From Carallia brachiata (taxonomy: Eukaryota > Streptophyta > Magnoliopsida > Malpighiales > Rhizophoraceae), in the NCBI GenBank assembly GCA_021464245.1, contig JADCRB010000002.1, positions 4,194,573 through 4,258,572 on the forward strand: a DNA stretch of 64,000 nucleotides, read 5' to 3'. The translations under genes were made by a program, and so were the position numbers. The notes under the pieces are model-generated. The model ran no database searches, was not told the origin of the DNA, and was given only the letters and a program-made list of their open reading frames with translations. Below are positions 9,905 through 21,763 of this stretch, piece after piece; the stretch's first letter is position 1; the number at the start of each line of letters is the position of its first letter.

Positions 9905-12900
9905 GGGGAATCTACTCTTACTTACAGAATCCATATATAAGCATCAAGACCCCATGGCTTGACAATTCGTTAACCAGTTGGTTGATGTAAAATAAGGGAT
10001 AGTTGTCTTTGGGACTCATTTCTGTTTAGACTAGTGAAGTCCATGCACATTTGTCACTTTCTATTTTGTATTTTTACCATGAACACATTGGAAGTCTAGT
10101 CCAGGTACATGAAATCACAAATTTAATCCATCTTGACATGCTTCTCGACCTTTTCCTCAATAGTAAATTGTCGTTCAAGTGAAGTGTTGCGTTCTTTTAT
10201 TTGTTTGGCAAATGTTTGTCTTCATTGAAAATTTAGATACCATCATATCTGAGATAATACCTAGCATATTTGTTGGTGTCCATGTAAAAACCTCTAAATG
10301 CAAAAAAAAAAAAAAGCAATAAGCTCATCTTTTAACCATCCATCTAGTTTCTCTCAAATTTGGACAGCAAAAGCAAAATTAAAGGGGTCAAAGGGAATTT
10401 GGACAAGTCCTTTCAGCTAGTATTCCTTACTCTTCTATTTCATCAGGTTGATAATCCAAGCTTGTCTATTAATAATGGGTCTTTTTTCCTGACATTTTAT
10501 CCCAACAAACAAGAGCTCTCAGGCTTGTTTTCATGCACCCTTGGCTCTACTGATTCTTTTGTTTGATTGGTAGGTGTTTTCTTCATTGACAATTTTATTA
10601 CCATCATATCTGAGTCAATGCCTAGCATGTCTGTTAGTATCAATGCAAAAACCTTTGAATGTGAAAGGAGAAAAGCAATGAGCTCATCCTTCGTACATCC
10701 ATCTAATTTCTCTCAAATTTGGACAATACGAGAAGGATTGTAGGGGTCAAAGGGAATTTGGACAAGTCCTTTCGGCTAGTACTCCTTGCACTTGTATTTC
10801 ATCAAGTTGGCAATCCAAGCTTGTCTTATCCATAGAGTTTTTTCTCCTCATCTTTTATGCCAACAACCAAGAGCTCCTATGCTTATTTTTGTGCATTTGT
10901 TTTGCTAATACTTTTACTTAATTGTCAAATGTTTATGTTTATTGACTATTTATGTACCATCGTATCTGAGTCAATGTCTAGCATGTCTGTTGGTATCCAT
11001 GTAAAAACCTCTAAATACGAAAGGAGAAAAGCAAAAAGGTCATCTTTCAACCATCCATCTAAATCTCTTTAATTTGGATAGTATAGGAATGATTAAAGGG
11101 GCCAAGGGGAATTTAGACAAGTCCTCTCAGCAAGTATTCTTTGTTTTTCTATTTATGTCACGTCCATAAAGGATTTCTTCTTCCAACCTTTTACCCCAGC
11201 AACTAAGAACTCCCATGCTTGTTTTGTGCAATTTTTGCCTTGCTGATTCTTCTATTTGATAGGCAGATGTTTCTTTTCGTTGACAATTTATGTACCACTG
11301 TATTTGAGTTAATACCTAACGTGTCTATTGGTATCCATGCAAAAACATCAAAATGCAAAATGAGAAAAGCAATAAGTTCATCCTTCAACCATCCATTTAA
11401 TTTCTCTAAACTTCAAATAATATGAGAAATATTAGAGGGGTCAAGGGGAATTTGGATAAGTCCTTTCAGCTAGTATTTTTTGCTCTTCTATTTCATCAAG
11501 TCACTAATCCAAGCTTGTCATGTCCATAAAGGGTTTATTCTCCTGACATTTTATCTTAGCAACCAAGAGCACTCATGCTTGTTTTCATGAACCTATTGTT
11601 TTGTTAATCACCCTAGGACTAAGGAATTTGATTTTTAAGTGCTTAATTGACACACCAGCATCTAAAGCTCGAGGACTAGGTTATCCAAGGACAAGGCTAT
11701 ATATATCCACTGTTAATAATTGTAGCATTGTCGTACTAACTTTTGATGTAGACCCAATAGTGACAAGCTCTATACATCCACATGGGACGACAAGCACCTA
11801 AGAGAACATGTGCAAATGAAAGTTAGTGGGCTTCAGCTCATCTGACCTAAATTTAATCTGTTTGAAGGCACTTAAGTATAGTATGTCCATCGAGTTGTCA
11901 ATGTCTACTATTACTCTTTTAACATTGAAGCCTCTGAAATTATATCATTACTCATCTTCTGAGGCTAATGCACTCCCTCCAGGTCATTAGCTTTATAGAT
12001 GATAGGGTATTCATCTTCTTCTATATGAAGTCCCTTACCTTAGACATTCATTGAATGGATGAGCTGCTTGAAATGGTGGCTCTTCCATTCACCGAGAGTC
12101 CTCTGACATTGGTGTTAGTGGCAAATCTACTAGCTTTGGTATACGATCTGCTCGCTAGTTGTAAGGCCTTTCCCAACCATGGTTTCTGGCTCAAGGCTTG
12201 GTATCTTACCAAGGCCAATCTTATTAATGGGATTCACAAACAAATTGTCATAGGTAGCCTTACTTGATGAGCTTTTTACTTCATTGCAAAGTTTATAGCT
12301 CATCAATGTCATGGTTGTGATCATTATAGAAATGACAGATTTTTAGCTGTCACATTGACTAGGGTTGGTCCTTATTTGAGGTGGACAAACTTGTATTATG
12401 TATTTGAAGGAATACTTAGGACAATAAGGGTGTGATCTTGTGTAGTTAGAATACCGACGCCCCTATGAACTACTATATAATGTATGTCGCTTAAGGGTTA
12501 GACTTTTGATCCTTTTTGTATGTGCTTCAATGTATGCATCCTTGATTCCCGCTCTAGCTACTCCTAAGCTATGACTCACCTAGCTCTTCCCGAGCATTGT
12601 CTGCTTCTTCGGTGTTGAAGAATTATTCTACCCTCGATATGAGATCAACAAAATACCCAAGTAGATTCTAGCGTAGAGACTAGGCAAACTCTTACCACCA
12701 AAGATTTTCGATAAATATGTTATTATTGATTTTGGCTTCAAATCCTCAAAATTTAGCATAGGGGTATTGAATCTAGCTATATATTCTCTTAATGACTTCT
12801 AATTTCTACCTATCGGGAACAAAGGTCGAGGAGTTCTTCTTTCACCTTTTGCTTAAAACAAACCTTGATATAAATAGGTTGCCCAACTATTTCGAGCTCT

Positions 12901-13881
12901 TAAATAAATAAGCTAGAAGCAAGAAATACTAGTGTTGAGCTACACATTTCAAGGTTGTCGAGAAGGCTCTGCACATGGTGGCATCTAAGGCTATATGTGA
13001 TGAAATTAGAGTTTGGAAGTCGTTTTTTAATGTTTATTGGGGTCCTATGTACCGTTGTAGGCTTTCAGTGAGGCAAGTTTGAACTTTTTTGGTGGCAATG
13101 TATCAAGAATCTCTTTCAAAAGAGGAAGCTCAAGGCTTCTCTAAGATTCTTTGGGTAGCGCATGTTTTGAACCCCTCAATATTGCATTCCCGCCTATTTT
13201 TCAACTATTGTGATATTTGGTTCTCTTCTTATTGAGTAAGGTGCCATGATGCGACTCCAACACCTTATCCCTTTGGAGACTAATGAAAGGCTCCTGGTTG
13301 CATATCAATGGTGCAGAATTCTTTAAGAAAAATCCAACAAAGATTCATCATCAGTTATAGCATGAGATTGTTGAGGGTTACCATCTCATCTAAGTGAGGA
13401 CCCTCCAGCCTGTCATGGGTGCTGAGCATGTCCCTCCTAACCACCCTAGAGGGGGGTATACTAGGTCTTGGTCGTCTAACATAGGAGGTGGCAGTGTGTC
13501 ATTGTCCCCCTGGCTTCCAACAGCAACCCCCCTAAGGTGTTAGCATCGATAGTTCAACATAGGGTTCATCTAGATTCTTGCCAATAAGAGTTCATTTGGA
13601 TGCAAGGAACGCATTGAGGGTTGCATGCAAAGCCCTAAAGAGGCTCTTAATAGAGGAAAGTCGTTCATCAGGCGTCGCTCTTGTGGACCAGCTCATGGAG
13701 CCCCTATCTTTCCTATGTCTGGGTGGTCATTATGGGAGCGAATGAGAGAAAAATTTTCATATCCTTCTTATGATGGTGATCTCAAGTTCGACGCATTTTT
13801 GGGTGAGCACATAAAAGGTAGAAATAATAGGAGTGTTCAAGGGTTCATCAACTCCAATAGTCCTGTATAAAAGGTGCCAAA
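9905..13881 (-). pseudogene. Ty3/gypsy gag-protease-RT remnant (proximal half of the split element)
   Basis: Read downward on the minus strand from the LTR at 13882: a gag region (about 13880-12000), a protease-like stretch near 11930-11880 reading VKRVIVDIDNSMDIL (the usual DTGSS core is altered), then a linker reading FDVFAWIPIDTLGINSNTVV near 11380-11290, then the N-terminal reverse transcriptase at about 10150-9905 with MVKIQNRK, MCMDFTSLNRN and a DAY motif. Stops occur throughout. The linker has been copied several times (see 10190-11590). The C-terminal reverse transcriptase resumes at 608-1 on the other side of the CACTA insertion. Its closest relative in the window is the fragment at 51890-54667. 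Confidence 0.8.
10190..11590 (-). repeat. Tandem array of about four copies of a ~350-bp piece of gypsy pol linker
   Basis: Four successive blocks share the same order of landmarks on the plus strand: a TACCATCATATCTGAG-like motif (about 10238, 10600, 10955 and 11291), then GCAAAAACCTCTAAATG-like, then AACCATCCATCTAATTTCTC-like, GGGAATTTGGACAAGTCC-like, and CAAGAGCTC...ATGCTTG. Spacings are about 362, 355 and 336 bases. Each block encodes the same piece of gypsy linker on the minus strand (DELIAFL...DVFAW). The related fragment at 51890 has only one copy, so the amplification arose in this element. Confidence 0.8.
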
Positions 13882-14513
13882 TGTCATCCTATTTCCCAGT
13901 TAAAGACAAAAATTGTAAAAAAGAAAAGGAAAGACACTCAACATGTCTTTTCAACATACGTTGCTAACTGATGGTGTCTTTAGTAGAGAGCTTACCTACT
14001 TCTTGGGCTTAGGCTGTAGGCTTGCAAAACAAAGGAAAGCTTTGGCTGGGAGTAGTCCTTGGTGTGAGGACTCTAACATTTAAGTCAGTTCCTAAATGAG
14101 TAGAAGAAGAGGAAACACAGTAGATGCCAATAGTTGACTCAATGGGCTAAGCCACCCTCAGAGCCTAGTGTGGGTATGTGTTCTTCTCTTGAGGAGTGAG
14201 TCGTATTGATGATTCGTGTGAATTTAGAGGTTTGAAAGACTTTGATGGGCGAAGCTTCCTACCTTTTTTATTTCTTCATAGTTGGTTTTAAATACTTGAA
14301 AAGATAATTGATGGAACATATGAGGCTCAACTCATGCTCGAGGCCCTTTGGTCAGTGCTCAGGTACATAGCTTGGAGTTTGGGCCCAAAGTAGGTAGTAG
14401 ATCAATTGTGGACTCTGGCCCAAGTCGGATTGGATTGACGTTGATCGTGGATTAGGGCTCATGCCTTGCAATTAGAACATTCATAGGTCTTTATCAATAG
14501 GTGTCCAAACTAT
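13882..14513 (-). repeat. 5' LTR of the gypsy element split by the CACTA (minus strand)
   Basis: On the minus strand the LTR would start near 14513 (TTTGGACACC) and end GGATGACA at 13882. It is followed by TTTGGCACCTTTTAT as primer-site-like sequence and then gag. Its length of about 630 bp is close to the 607-bp LTR at 54668-55274. Shared landmarks include the segment around GACTCTAACATTTAAGTCAG. The outer end is uncertain. Confidence 0.55.
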
Positions 14514-15412
14514 TAATGGGCATATTTGAATCGACCGCATAATAATCATAAGCAGCAACTAAAATTGACAAGATGATTTTGGGGATGCCGATCGACTGGA
14601 CTTCGCGTCCAGCTTAAGCGGACCCATAGATTCCAAATCTTAGTCTCGTGAGTGGCATGTATCCAATAAAACAAGAACTATCACTTAGACTAAAATGAAT
14701 TTAAACACTTTTAATTGCTCGAAAGGGTTTGAAGACGTTATAAGATCAAATTTAGCACTTCAAAAAAAAAAAAAACAAAAACAAAAAAAAAAACTCTCAC
14801 ATGAATTGAGATGGAGAGCAATGCACTCTCTTTCACACTGTTATTGGATCTAGAAAAATTTTATATATTTAGTAATAAGTAACATTTAATAACAAACTAT
14901 TTTACTGTTAAAAAAATTTGCACATATGAAATGGATGACTATTAAATTGCCATCAAGAGGAGAGGAAGAGGTGGGATCCTAATCTCATTGCACTTAGCTA
15001 TAATAATGAATGAATGCAGGTACATGCATGTTATTATTTGTCACCCAATTATTAAACTTAGAATTGTACACGTTTCTTTTATTAACTTCTTTATTGTGAC
15101 AACACTTCCAATAAATCAAAACATGCATGCATTTTGTTGATTATTATTATTATTTTTTTTTTGCAAAAGAAGTCAAATAAAAAAAACTAGTTGTCTAACA
15201 AAAAAAAAAAAAGTTATTCAAAAACCAAAAAAAAAACTAACTACTCGCGATCAAAAGTAACGTTCAACCGGTCATTATCAAGACTTGGCAAGATATTTTA
15301 TTGATGTTATTGCGTTTGAGTAATAATGCCATATGCGATATGACATGCACCAACATTTTTTTTGTTAATGAATTTGGCCTACCAGTATATATAAACAAAG
15401 AAATGGTATGAC
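14514..15412. other. AT-rich non-coding interval
   Basis: Contains A-runs (14762-14795, 15180-15236) and AT-rich sequence without any open frame or motif I can name. Confidence 0.6.
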
Positions 15413-15947
15413 TAGAGGTGTAAAAGAGTGATTCGATCTAATAATCTGTTTGAATTTATCTGAAAATGTTAAGTCAAGAACCCGATTTTTTCAATTCGAA
15501 TCCAAAAATGATTCAACCCGAAAATGACCTGAAAAATTTTGGTTGAATCCATGTCACCCGTTAGATTAAAAAAAAAAATAATAAATTTTTTTTTACTTTT
15601 ACTTTTGTCTTATCTTTTTTAAATACTAATTAATACCATTTTCGTATAATATAGATATATATGATATAAAAACTAAATTTAAACGTATAATTCATTATAA
15701 AAATAAGTTTTAAATTTAATTAAAATATTTTATTTTAATAAAAAAATGACTTAAAATAATAATTTAATCGAATTTGACCTGAATTCGATTGAATCCAAAT
15801 TTGATTTGAATTCAATCCGAATATGAAACGACTCTAACTGAACCCAAACTAAATGTAACGTGATTTGAAAGTAACCCAATCGAAAATGATCTGAACTCGA
15901 AACGACCCAACTCAAATCCGACCCAACCTGACTTTTTGACATATTTA
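15413..15947. mobile_element. hAT-type MITE, copy 1
   Basis: About 535 bp flanked by GTATGAC on both sides (15406-15412 and 15948-15954), extendable to 8 bp with one mismatch, the size of a hAT target duplication. Ends are roughly inverted: TAGAGGTGTAAAAGAGTGA on the left against the complement of CCTGACTTTTTGACATATTTA on the right. The interior is non-coding with repeated words such as AACCCGAAAATGACCTGAA. A clear relative lies at 62549-63063. Confidence 0.72.
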
Positions 15948-16594
15948 GTATGACCAAGGATAGTTGAAAACTTCAAATCTTCTTCCAAGGAAACATTAAA
16001 TATTCATCATAAAAATTAAGTATTCATCATAGAAATCTTAAATTTAAGTTACGAGGCAGCATCCAAATAAAATAATGATTCAGACTACCCAACAGGGGAG
16101 AATTAAGAGGGGGACGAGGTGACAGGTATCTATTGTTGTGTAACTCCTGTTTTTTTTTATAAGTTACATTTCTCCATCCCAGAGCTCCATGAGAGATTTG
16201 AAAGGACCATCATCGGAGATGAATGTATCAGCTAGACTCCCTCGACTTTGTGGGATTTCGTTTATCTTCTTCAAGTCTTCTGCACTTAGTTTCCAATCAA
16301 ATATGTCCATGTTTTCTTTCATTCTTTCCTTGTTAAAACTTTTCACGACCACACTAACTCCTTGCTCATAAGCCCATCTCATGCACACCTTCCGATACCA
16401 AAAAATAAAAAGTAAAAAAAAAAAAAACGGCTCGTGCATAGAAAAAAAGAATGACATATGGAACATGACATCACATAAATAATTATGCTCAAGAAAAATT
16501 ACGAATTTTTTAGTTTTCTTATTAAGGAGATACAAAAGTGTCAATGCACAAAGCCGCAAAGGTTCATATTCATTGCACTTCTATGGTTTTAATT

Positions 16595-17105
16595 TTTGAA
16601 GGGATTAAATGCATTTAACTTTTTTATAATTTAGTTATTTTTCATTTTATTTCATTAATTTTAATTTAAAAATTGAATCCCCTTACAGTTATCAAGTTTT
16701 GCAATTTATCCCATTAGTCAAGATTATGTTAAATTTATTTATAGAAATAACCAAAATTACATTGTTTTGAAATTGTTAATTTTTTTCTCTACCAAAATTA
16801 TAAAAATTTCATATAGTGTATACTTAAACTACATTTTATATTATATTCTTACAGTTTTTGTTGTTTTCAGTTGATTACGCATGTTGATATACAAATGTTT
16901 GATACAATATTTGTAGTTAACTTTTATATGAAGACATGTGTAGTTAATTTCTATTAATAGGTTTAAAAAATTACTGTCGATGAGGTTAATTGTCAAATTA
17001 AAAAGTACAAGAGAGTTATTGTTTAAATTGAAACCACAACAGAATAAAATATAGAAAAAAAATCAAACCTCATGAGAGTTAAATACATTTAACTATTGAG
17101 TCTTT
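16595..17105. mobile_element. Possible long-TIR MITE in intron 3 of AKR-1
   Basis: The left part starts GATTAAATGCATTTAAC and continues with TTATAATTTAGTTATTTTTC. The inverse complement of the right end (GTTAAATACATTTAAC near 17078-17093) runs through similar words. The ends therefore look like a decayed inverted repeat with AT-rich non-coding sequence between. No target duplication is clear. Confidence 0.35.
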
Positions 17106-17579
17106 GTGTCCAATTTTTTTTTTCAGTTATTAATAAACATAACAGCCGAATGATTTTCTTTGTTTTTTTGTGAGAAAATTTGTGAAAATAATAAATAGAC
17201 ACGGAAACATTTGTAAAATGTTTCAATTCACTACAAAATTTTCTCTAAAAAAACCCATTAAATATATTTGTGACTAGAGAAAAAAAATTTGGATAGGCAT
17301 TTATTTAAATTTTTTATATTGAGGTAAATTGTCTAAATTCATTCTTAATCACAAAAAGTCAAATATGTTTGAGAAGAGGATCGTGTGTGATATTCATTAT
17401 GGTTTGATGTTTACTCTATGCTTGATCGATGTCACTTTGTTTGAATTATCTTTTTATATTCGAGTGATCGATTTGCAGCATGATTTGATTTACATATTAT
17501 TATATTTATATATCGTGATTCATGATATAATAGTCAATACCTTTGAATTTTAAATTTAAATAAAATGAGCTAACCGTTT

Positions 17580-18715
17580 TCAAAGATCTTGTAGTTTCTT
17601 TCAAATCTTTATTTTCAGAAAAATATTGAATGAGATCTTCAAAGATCTCAAAGAAAGATGGAAAAAATTGTCGTTATTCAAAGTTGGCAGAAATTTGGGA
17701 CTAGTCAATCAGAGGCATCAAACAGACAACACATGAAAACAGAAAAGAAGCAAAAAAAATTACAGATAATTTGTGTCGATCGATCAGACCAATTGATCGA
17801 ACGTCAGAAGGCTTTTAAGCTGTAGACTTGAAAAGGTTTCGAAAAATTTTATCAGTTGACTAGACCGATGTCAAAAATATTGGAAAGTGCATAAAGCTAA
17901 AAAAGTTATAGAGATTTTGGATCAGTCGATTGGCCCATGTGCTGCAATCAACCAATGCTTCAATAGAAAAAATTTCCTATTTTGGAAACGATTCTCTTTA
18001 TGTAAAACATCAATGCCAAAGAGCTAGTAGAGCCTTGCACGTCTATAAAATACTTTGTAAAGGAAAAGATTTGGGAGCCGGAGATGGATGGATCTCTTGA
18101 TTTTTATCTTAAAATATTTGAAAAGAATAATTAATTATTAACTTTTTATAATAGTTATAATAAAAAAGAGTAATAAAAATATAATAATAATATTTAAAAA
18201 GAGTAATTAAATATCAACTTTTTGTAACTGTCATAATAAAAAAATAATAAAAAATAAAATAATTTTATTTCAATCTTTTATTATTTTTTATTATATCACA
18301 TATCATATCCCTCGTGATAGATATATCGAGCTCCCTAAGCAAGCTCCTTTGTGAACTCTTTTATCAGACACGTTGAATACTTTGTAAAAGTGAGTTGTTA
18401 AAAAAAGAAAGAACCAAACGGAAAAAGAGATCAAAAGTCAAAATCAAAGAGCAAGAACTATGAAGTGAAAACGCTAACGTAGTGATAGAGCAAGATTGCT
18501 TTACGGACAAGAGTTACAGCTTAAGTCTCTAATGTTCTAAACAATTATTATGTTATTGTGTAAAGCCTTTGCGGAAGTATTGTGATTCAAATCAAGGGAT
18601 CAAGTGTAAAGGATTAACTTCACCTTGTAAATGAAGATAAGATTAGAGAATTAAACTCTCAAGGGAGAAATTTTGAGGAGTGGGTATCAGCTCTCAGTTG
18701 AGGAGTGTGATTTAT
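17580..18715 (+). repeat. LTR-like sequence in AKR-1 intron 3
   Basis: Non-coding sequence with repeated GATCGATCAGACC/GTCGATTGGCCC-like words, then a leader-like tail (CAAGGGATCAAGTGTAAAGG, AAGATAAGATTAGAGAATTAAACTCTC). The same series recurs at 55275-56374 and, in two pieces, at 43110-43480 (inverted) and 43990-44536. It resembles a copia-type LTR. Here the final part ending AGGACCAACA is missing. Confidence 0.5.
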
Positions 18716-19944
18716 CCATATTTCTTGCTTATATGCATATATTCTTTACCTGAGCTACAGTTTTTCCCCTTGCATTGGCTATATCTTTCAGCGCCTCACT
18801 TTCCAACACTCGATTGTTTCCCCAACATGTTCCTTTGCCTCCTAGTGGAGAGTAAGCTGTCAAATGGATGCCCTTTTCCTGGCATAGCTTCCTTAGATTC
18901 TTCTGCTGCCAGCAAGGGTTCATTTCCACCTTGTCAAAACAAGACACAGGCGTAATCAGAACCAAACACAGCAGGAATTATATAATAATACATAAGCTGT
19001 TCAAGCTTAATTTTCCATGAAAATCGGCGATTGAAAGCTCGGGACATATGATGTTACTTCTTTTTTTGGTTCGTTGATGCTATGTTTTGATTCATGTATG
19101 GCATATGACTGAAAATTTAACTGCTCTGGCTGTTTTTCGAGATTCAAATTCGAGATTCTCATCAGTTGGAAGCAATGAAAAATTACTCACTTGGTTGACA
19201 GCCGGAGGGATTCTTGCAGTTGCAAGTAAATCTTCAATTTTCTTACAGGTGAAGTTGCTAACCCCTATTGATTTCGTGAGGCCAAGCTCCTGGCATTCCT
19301 CCATGGCCTTCCAAGTGGACTCAAAGTCCATTTTTAGGATGTCATTTTTTCCGAACGGAAATTGGGCCCGGCTTCAAGCTGGCCGGAAAATGTATGAGAT
19401 ATAGGTCAACGTATTCCAATCCAAGGTTCCTGGAACAACGAAAGCAAATGATTCCATGCATCTTTTTCTTTCTGGGAACATTGGAAAAAACAAAAACAAA
19501 GAGAAAAAGAAGGCAAAATAAATGTTACAGTGAGAAGTAGCACTACTTGAGAGTGTTTTGGAGGGCAGGGATGACAAGGTGGCGGTGAGCATCGGAGCTA
19601 TAAAGCTTTGAGGTGATGAAAAGCCCGTCGCGTGAACTGATCAGTCCACCTTGCAAGGCCTCGGCAATGGCTTCGCCTAGAGGCTGCTCTGACTGGTATA
19701 ATGCAGCCGTGTCGAAGTGCCTGTAGCCAATTTCTATAGCTTGGAGCACAGATTTCTTCACTGCTTCATTTCTGGAACCGAATGGGAAGTCTGCTGTGCC
19801 AAAGCCTATTAGAGGAATTGTTTTCCCAGTTGAGCCCAAAGGGGCTTCTGAAATATTGATCGTCTTTGCCATTTTCTTATTTAATAGTTCTAATTACAAA
19901 TGCTTGGAGTCCATGACTGGCATCCAAGGTTACATACATATATA

Positions 19945-20242
19945 TTTTTAGCAATTGGTGGGAGCAACTTCATCATTGAAAGTGATTGTCGGGATATTTT
20001 TTGCAAACTGATAGCCAAACGACAGGAGGACCATAACACCTATTTTGTGGGATATTTGTAGAATATTACAATCTATGAATAATTACTTTTATTATGTTAT
20101 ATTTAGACCAGTTAATAAAATAATAAATTAAGTCGTAAATTAATTATTATCGAGACTCTGCTCTATTGGGTTAGCAACCTTCCTTAACTTTTGACTTTTC
20201 ACATTAATGAATATGGTTTTATTCCTTCTATCAAAAAAAACA
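19945..20242 (+). mobile_element. 5'-truncated LINE 3' end upstream of AKR-1
   Basis: The plus strand reads a decayed RNase H tail (GCAATTGGTGGGAGC, then an ESDCRDIFCKL-like motif) followed by an AT-rich 3' end with ACATTAATGAATATGG and ATCAAAAAAAA. The better preserved copy at 29934-30256 ends WVSNLSSNLQFLLFVDFLH and stop, the usual C-terminus of plant LINE ORF2. It lies between the AKR start codon and a TATA-like site near 20300. Confidence 0.65.
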
Positions 20243-20936
20243 AGTTAGATACATATATATATATATATAGGATTACGTGCATCAGAAATATTACTCTTTG
20301 TATAAATATTAGCCAAGGTTAGGAACGATTTTTTTGAACTCAAATCAAAATAAGATCAAAGTAATATAAATTTGCTGAGTATTTATTAAAAAAATTAAAT
20401 AAATTATTAAATATTATTAGATAAATTAAATATAACTATTTTAGTGTTACCTAAAATACAATCATACTGTAAAAGTGTAAATTTATATGTAATCCTTAGT
20501 ATACTAACAAATCCAGTTAACAAATAGCACGGCACAAGACCTATACTCCAAAGAGTGGATTACATAGTTTCAAATCAATAATAATAATTAGTTATATAAT
20601 CTTGTATAATGATATATAATATTTTATTTATATTTTTTTTTGTGAATTCTATATTTCAATAATCCATAGAAAAAAACAATTTATATAATTTTATTTCAAT
20701 TTCAAAACTATATCTAAATAAAGCAACTGTACTTTTTCTCCTTATAAATTGGGCTGGTTAGGGTTTTTTTTTCTTTTTTATTTTTTTGTTTTTGTTTTTG
20801 TTTTTTTTTTTTTTTTGACAACTATTCTCATTCTTTTTTTTTAGAGTTTTTCTAAACTTAGACCAACTGATTGGGGGAGGGGAGAACAGTTGGGGAGATC
20901 TAGGATTCGAACCCTTAACCTTGATAGTAATAATTA
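20243..20936. other. AT-rich upstream flank of AKR-1 with a possible tRNA-derived SINE
   Basis: Contains an AT microsatellite (about 20251-20269) and a TATA-like TGTATAAATATTAGCC near 20298. At 20763-20936 a T-rich stretch is followed by GGATTCGAACCC, an inverted tRNA box B, which suggests a minus-strand SINE. The same composite recurs at about 30780-30940, while the matching flank of AKR-5 (near 58240) lacks the box B part. Confidence 0.4.
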
Positions 20937-21763
20937 GTCTAACGGGCGTAAATTTTGAGTCTACAACAGTTAGAATCGAAAATATAAACAATAAATTACA
21001 AAAAAAAATTAAAATAAAAGAAAATTTACGTGGGTCGATTTTCGTGATTCTTCCGATTAGTGTTCCTTTATGACTTCTGTCAAGAGTTACTCGAACTTCA
21101 TTTTGACAGCAATAAATTCCACAGTTTTATCTTGAACTTCGTATACTGAAACTAGATCTGATGTAGACATTGAGATTACAGTTAAAAACCGCAGAGACCT
21201 GATTTGAGCCGATCTGTCTTAATTTCACCGATGGTCGAAGGGACTTGTTTTCGGATGAGCTGCTTGGATTTTGTTGAGCCGTAAGAGGCTTGATCTCAAT
21301 CGTATTTGTAATATTTTGATATTTTTAGATTTATATTATCATAAATTCAGATTTACAGCGATCAGAGAATATAAACCAAAAAATAACTTTAGAAATAGAA
21401 ACAACAAATTTTATGGGTTTACACCTGAAATATCTCTAAACAAGGAGTTAGGAGAGTATACTGCAGAGTAAAAAAACGTAGAAAAAAGAGAAATTTTGTT
21501 AAGAAATTTTCAAAATTTTCTTTTCTCTCAAGTTCTATGTATTTTTCTATTTGTAGATTTGCTAAATATGTTTTGAACTGGAGAGCGAAGGCCTATTTAT
21601 AGGGCTATTTTCTCATGTGAAAATCACATGGGAAAGGAATAAAACTTTTCTTCTGCGTCGACGTTGCCAATTTTAGCCGACATTGACTTCTTTTTCTTTT
21701 TTTTTTTTCTTTTCTAGAAGCTGAGTTTTCTTTTTTTTTTTTTAATATTTACAAATGCCCCCA
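20937..21763 (-). repeat. 3' LTR of the Tat-like element
   Basis: Begins on the minus strand at 21763 with TGGGGGCATTTGTAAATA directly after the AACCCTTGAAG tract. It matches 28898-29583 over most of its length but has an extra segment around 21540-21660. The outer end near 20937 is decayed and approximate. Confidence 0.75.

Larger units (their letters stand above)
16164..19872 (-). pseudogene. AKR-1: NADPH-dependent aldo-keto reductase (AKR4-like), four exons, single visible frameshift
   Basis: Exons on the minus strand: 19872-19547, 19429-19191, 18929-18750 and 16388-16164, all with GT...AG ends and compatible phases. The joined length is 970 bases, two short of a 323-residue protein, a normal AKR size. 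Catalytic residues are present: D54 in GYRHFDTA, Y59 in ALYQSE, K89 in FITSKL, H122 in DLYLIHFP. Other family motifs include [30 protein letters not shown] and [14 protein letters not shown]. The one lesion I see is a 2-bp deletion in exon 2 at about 19366: GGGCCCGG here, GGGAGCCCGG in AKR-4. It shifts the frame after SLKPG and brings a stop within about ten codons. Similar enzymes (methylecgonone, codeinone or galacturonate reductase-like) reduce carbonyls with NADPH; the substrate cannot be told. Intron 3 (2.36 kb) is swollen by LTR-like sequence. A recent pseudogene or an assembly error are both possible. Confidence 0.88.

Noticed and set aside
16389..16559. Upstream extension of AKR-1 exon 4 as a separate small gene
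   Set aside because: The open frame continues into intron 3 only by chance from a TTG. The acceptor at 16389-16390 and homology to the family start the exon at 16388.
20860..20910. Possible tRNA gene at GGATTCGAACCC
   Set aside because: Only a box B-like word is present. No acceptor stem or cloverleaf can be formed, and the segment recurs near 30905 as part of a repeat, so a SINE relic is more likely.
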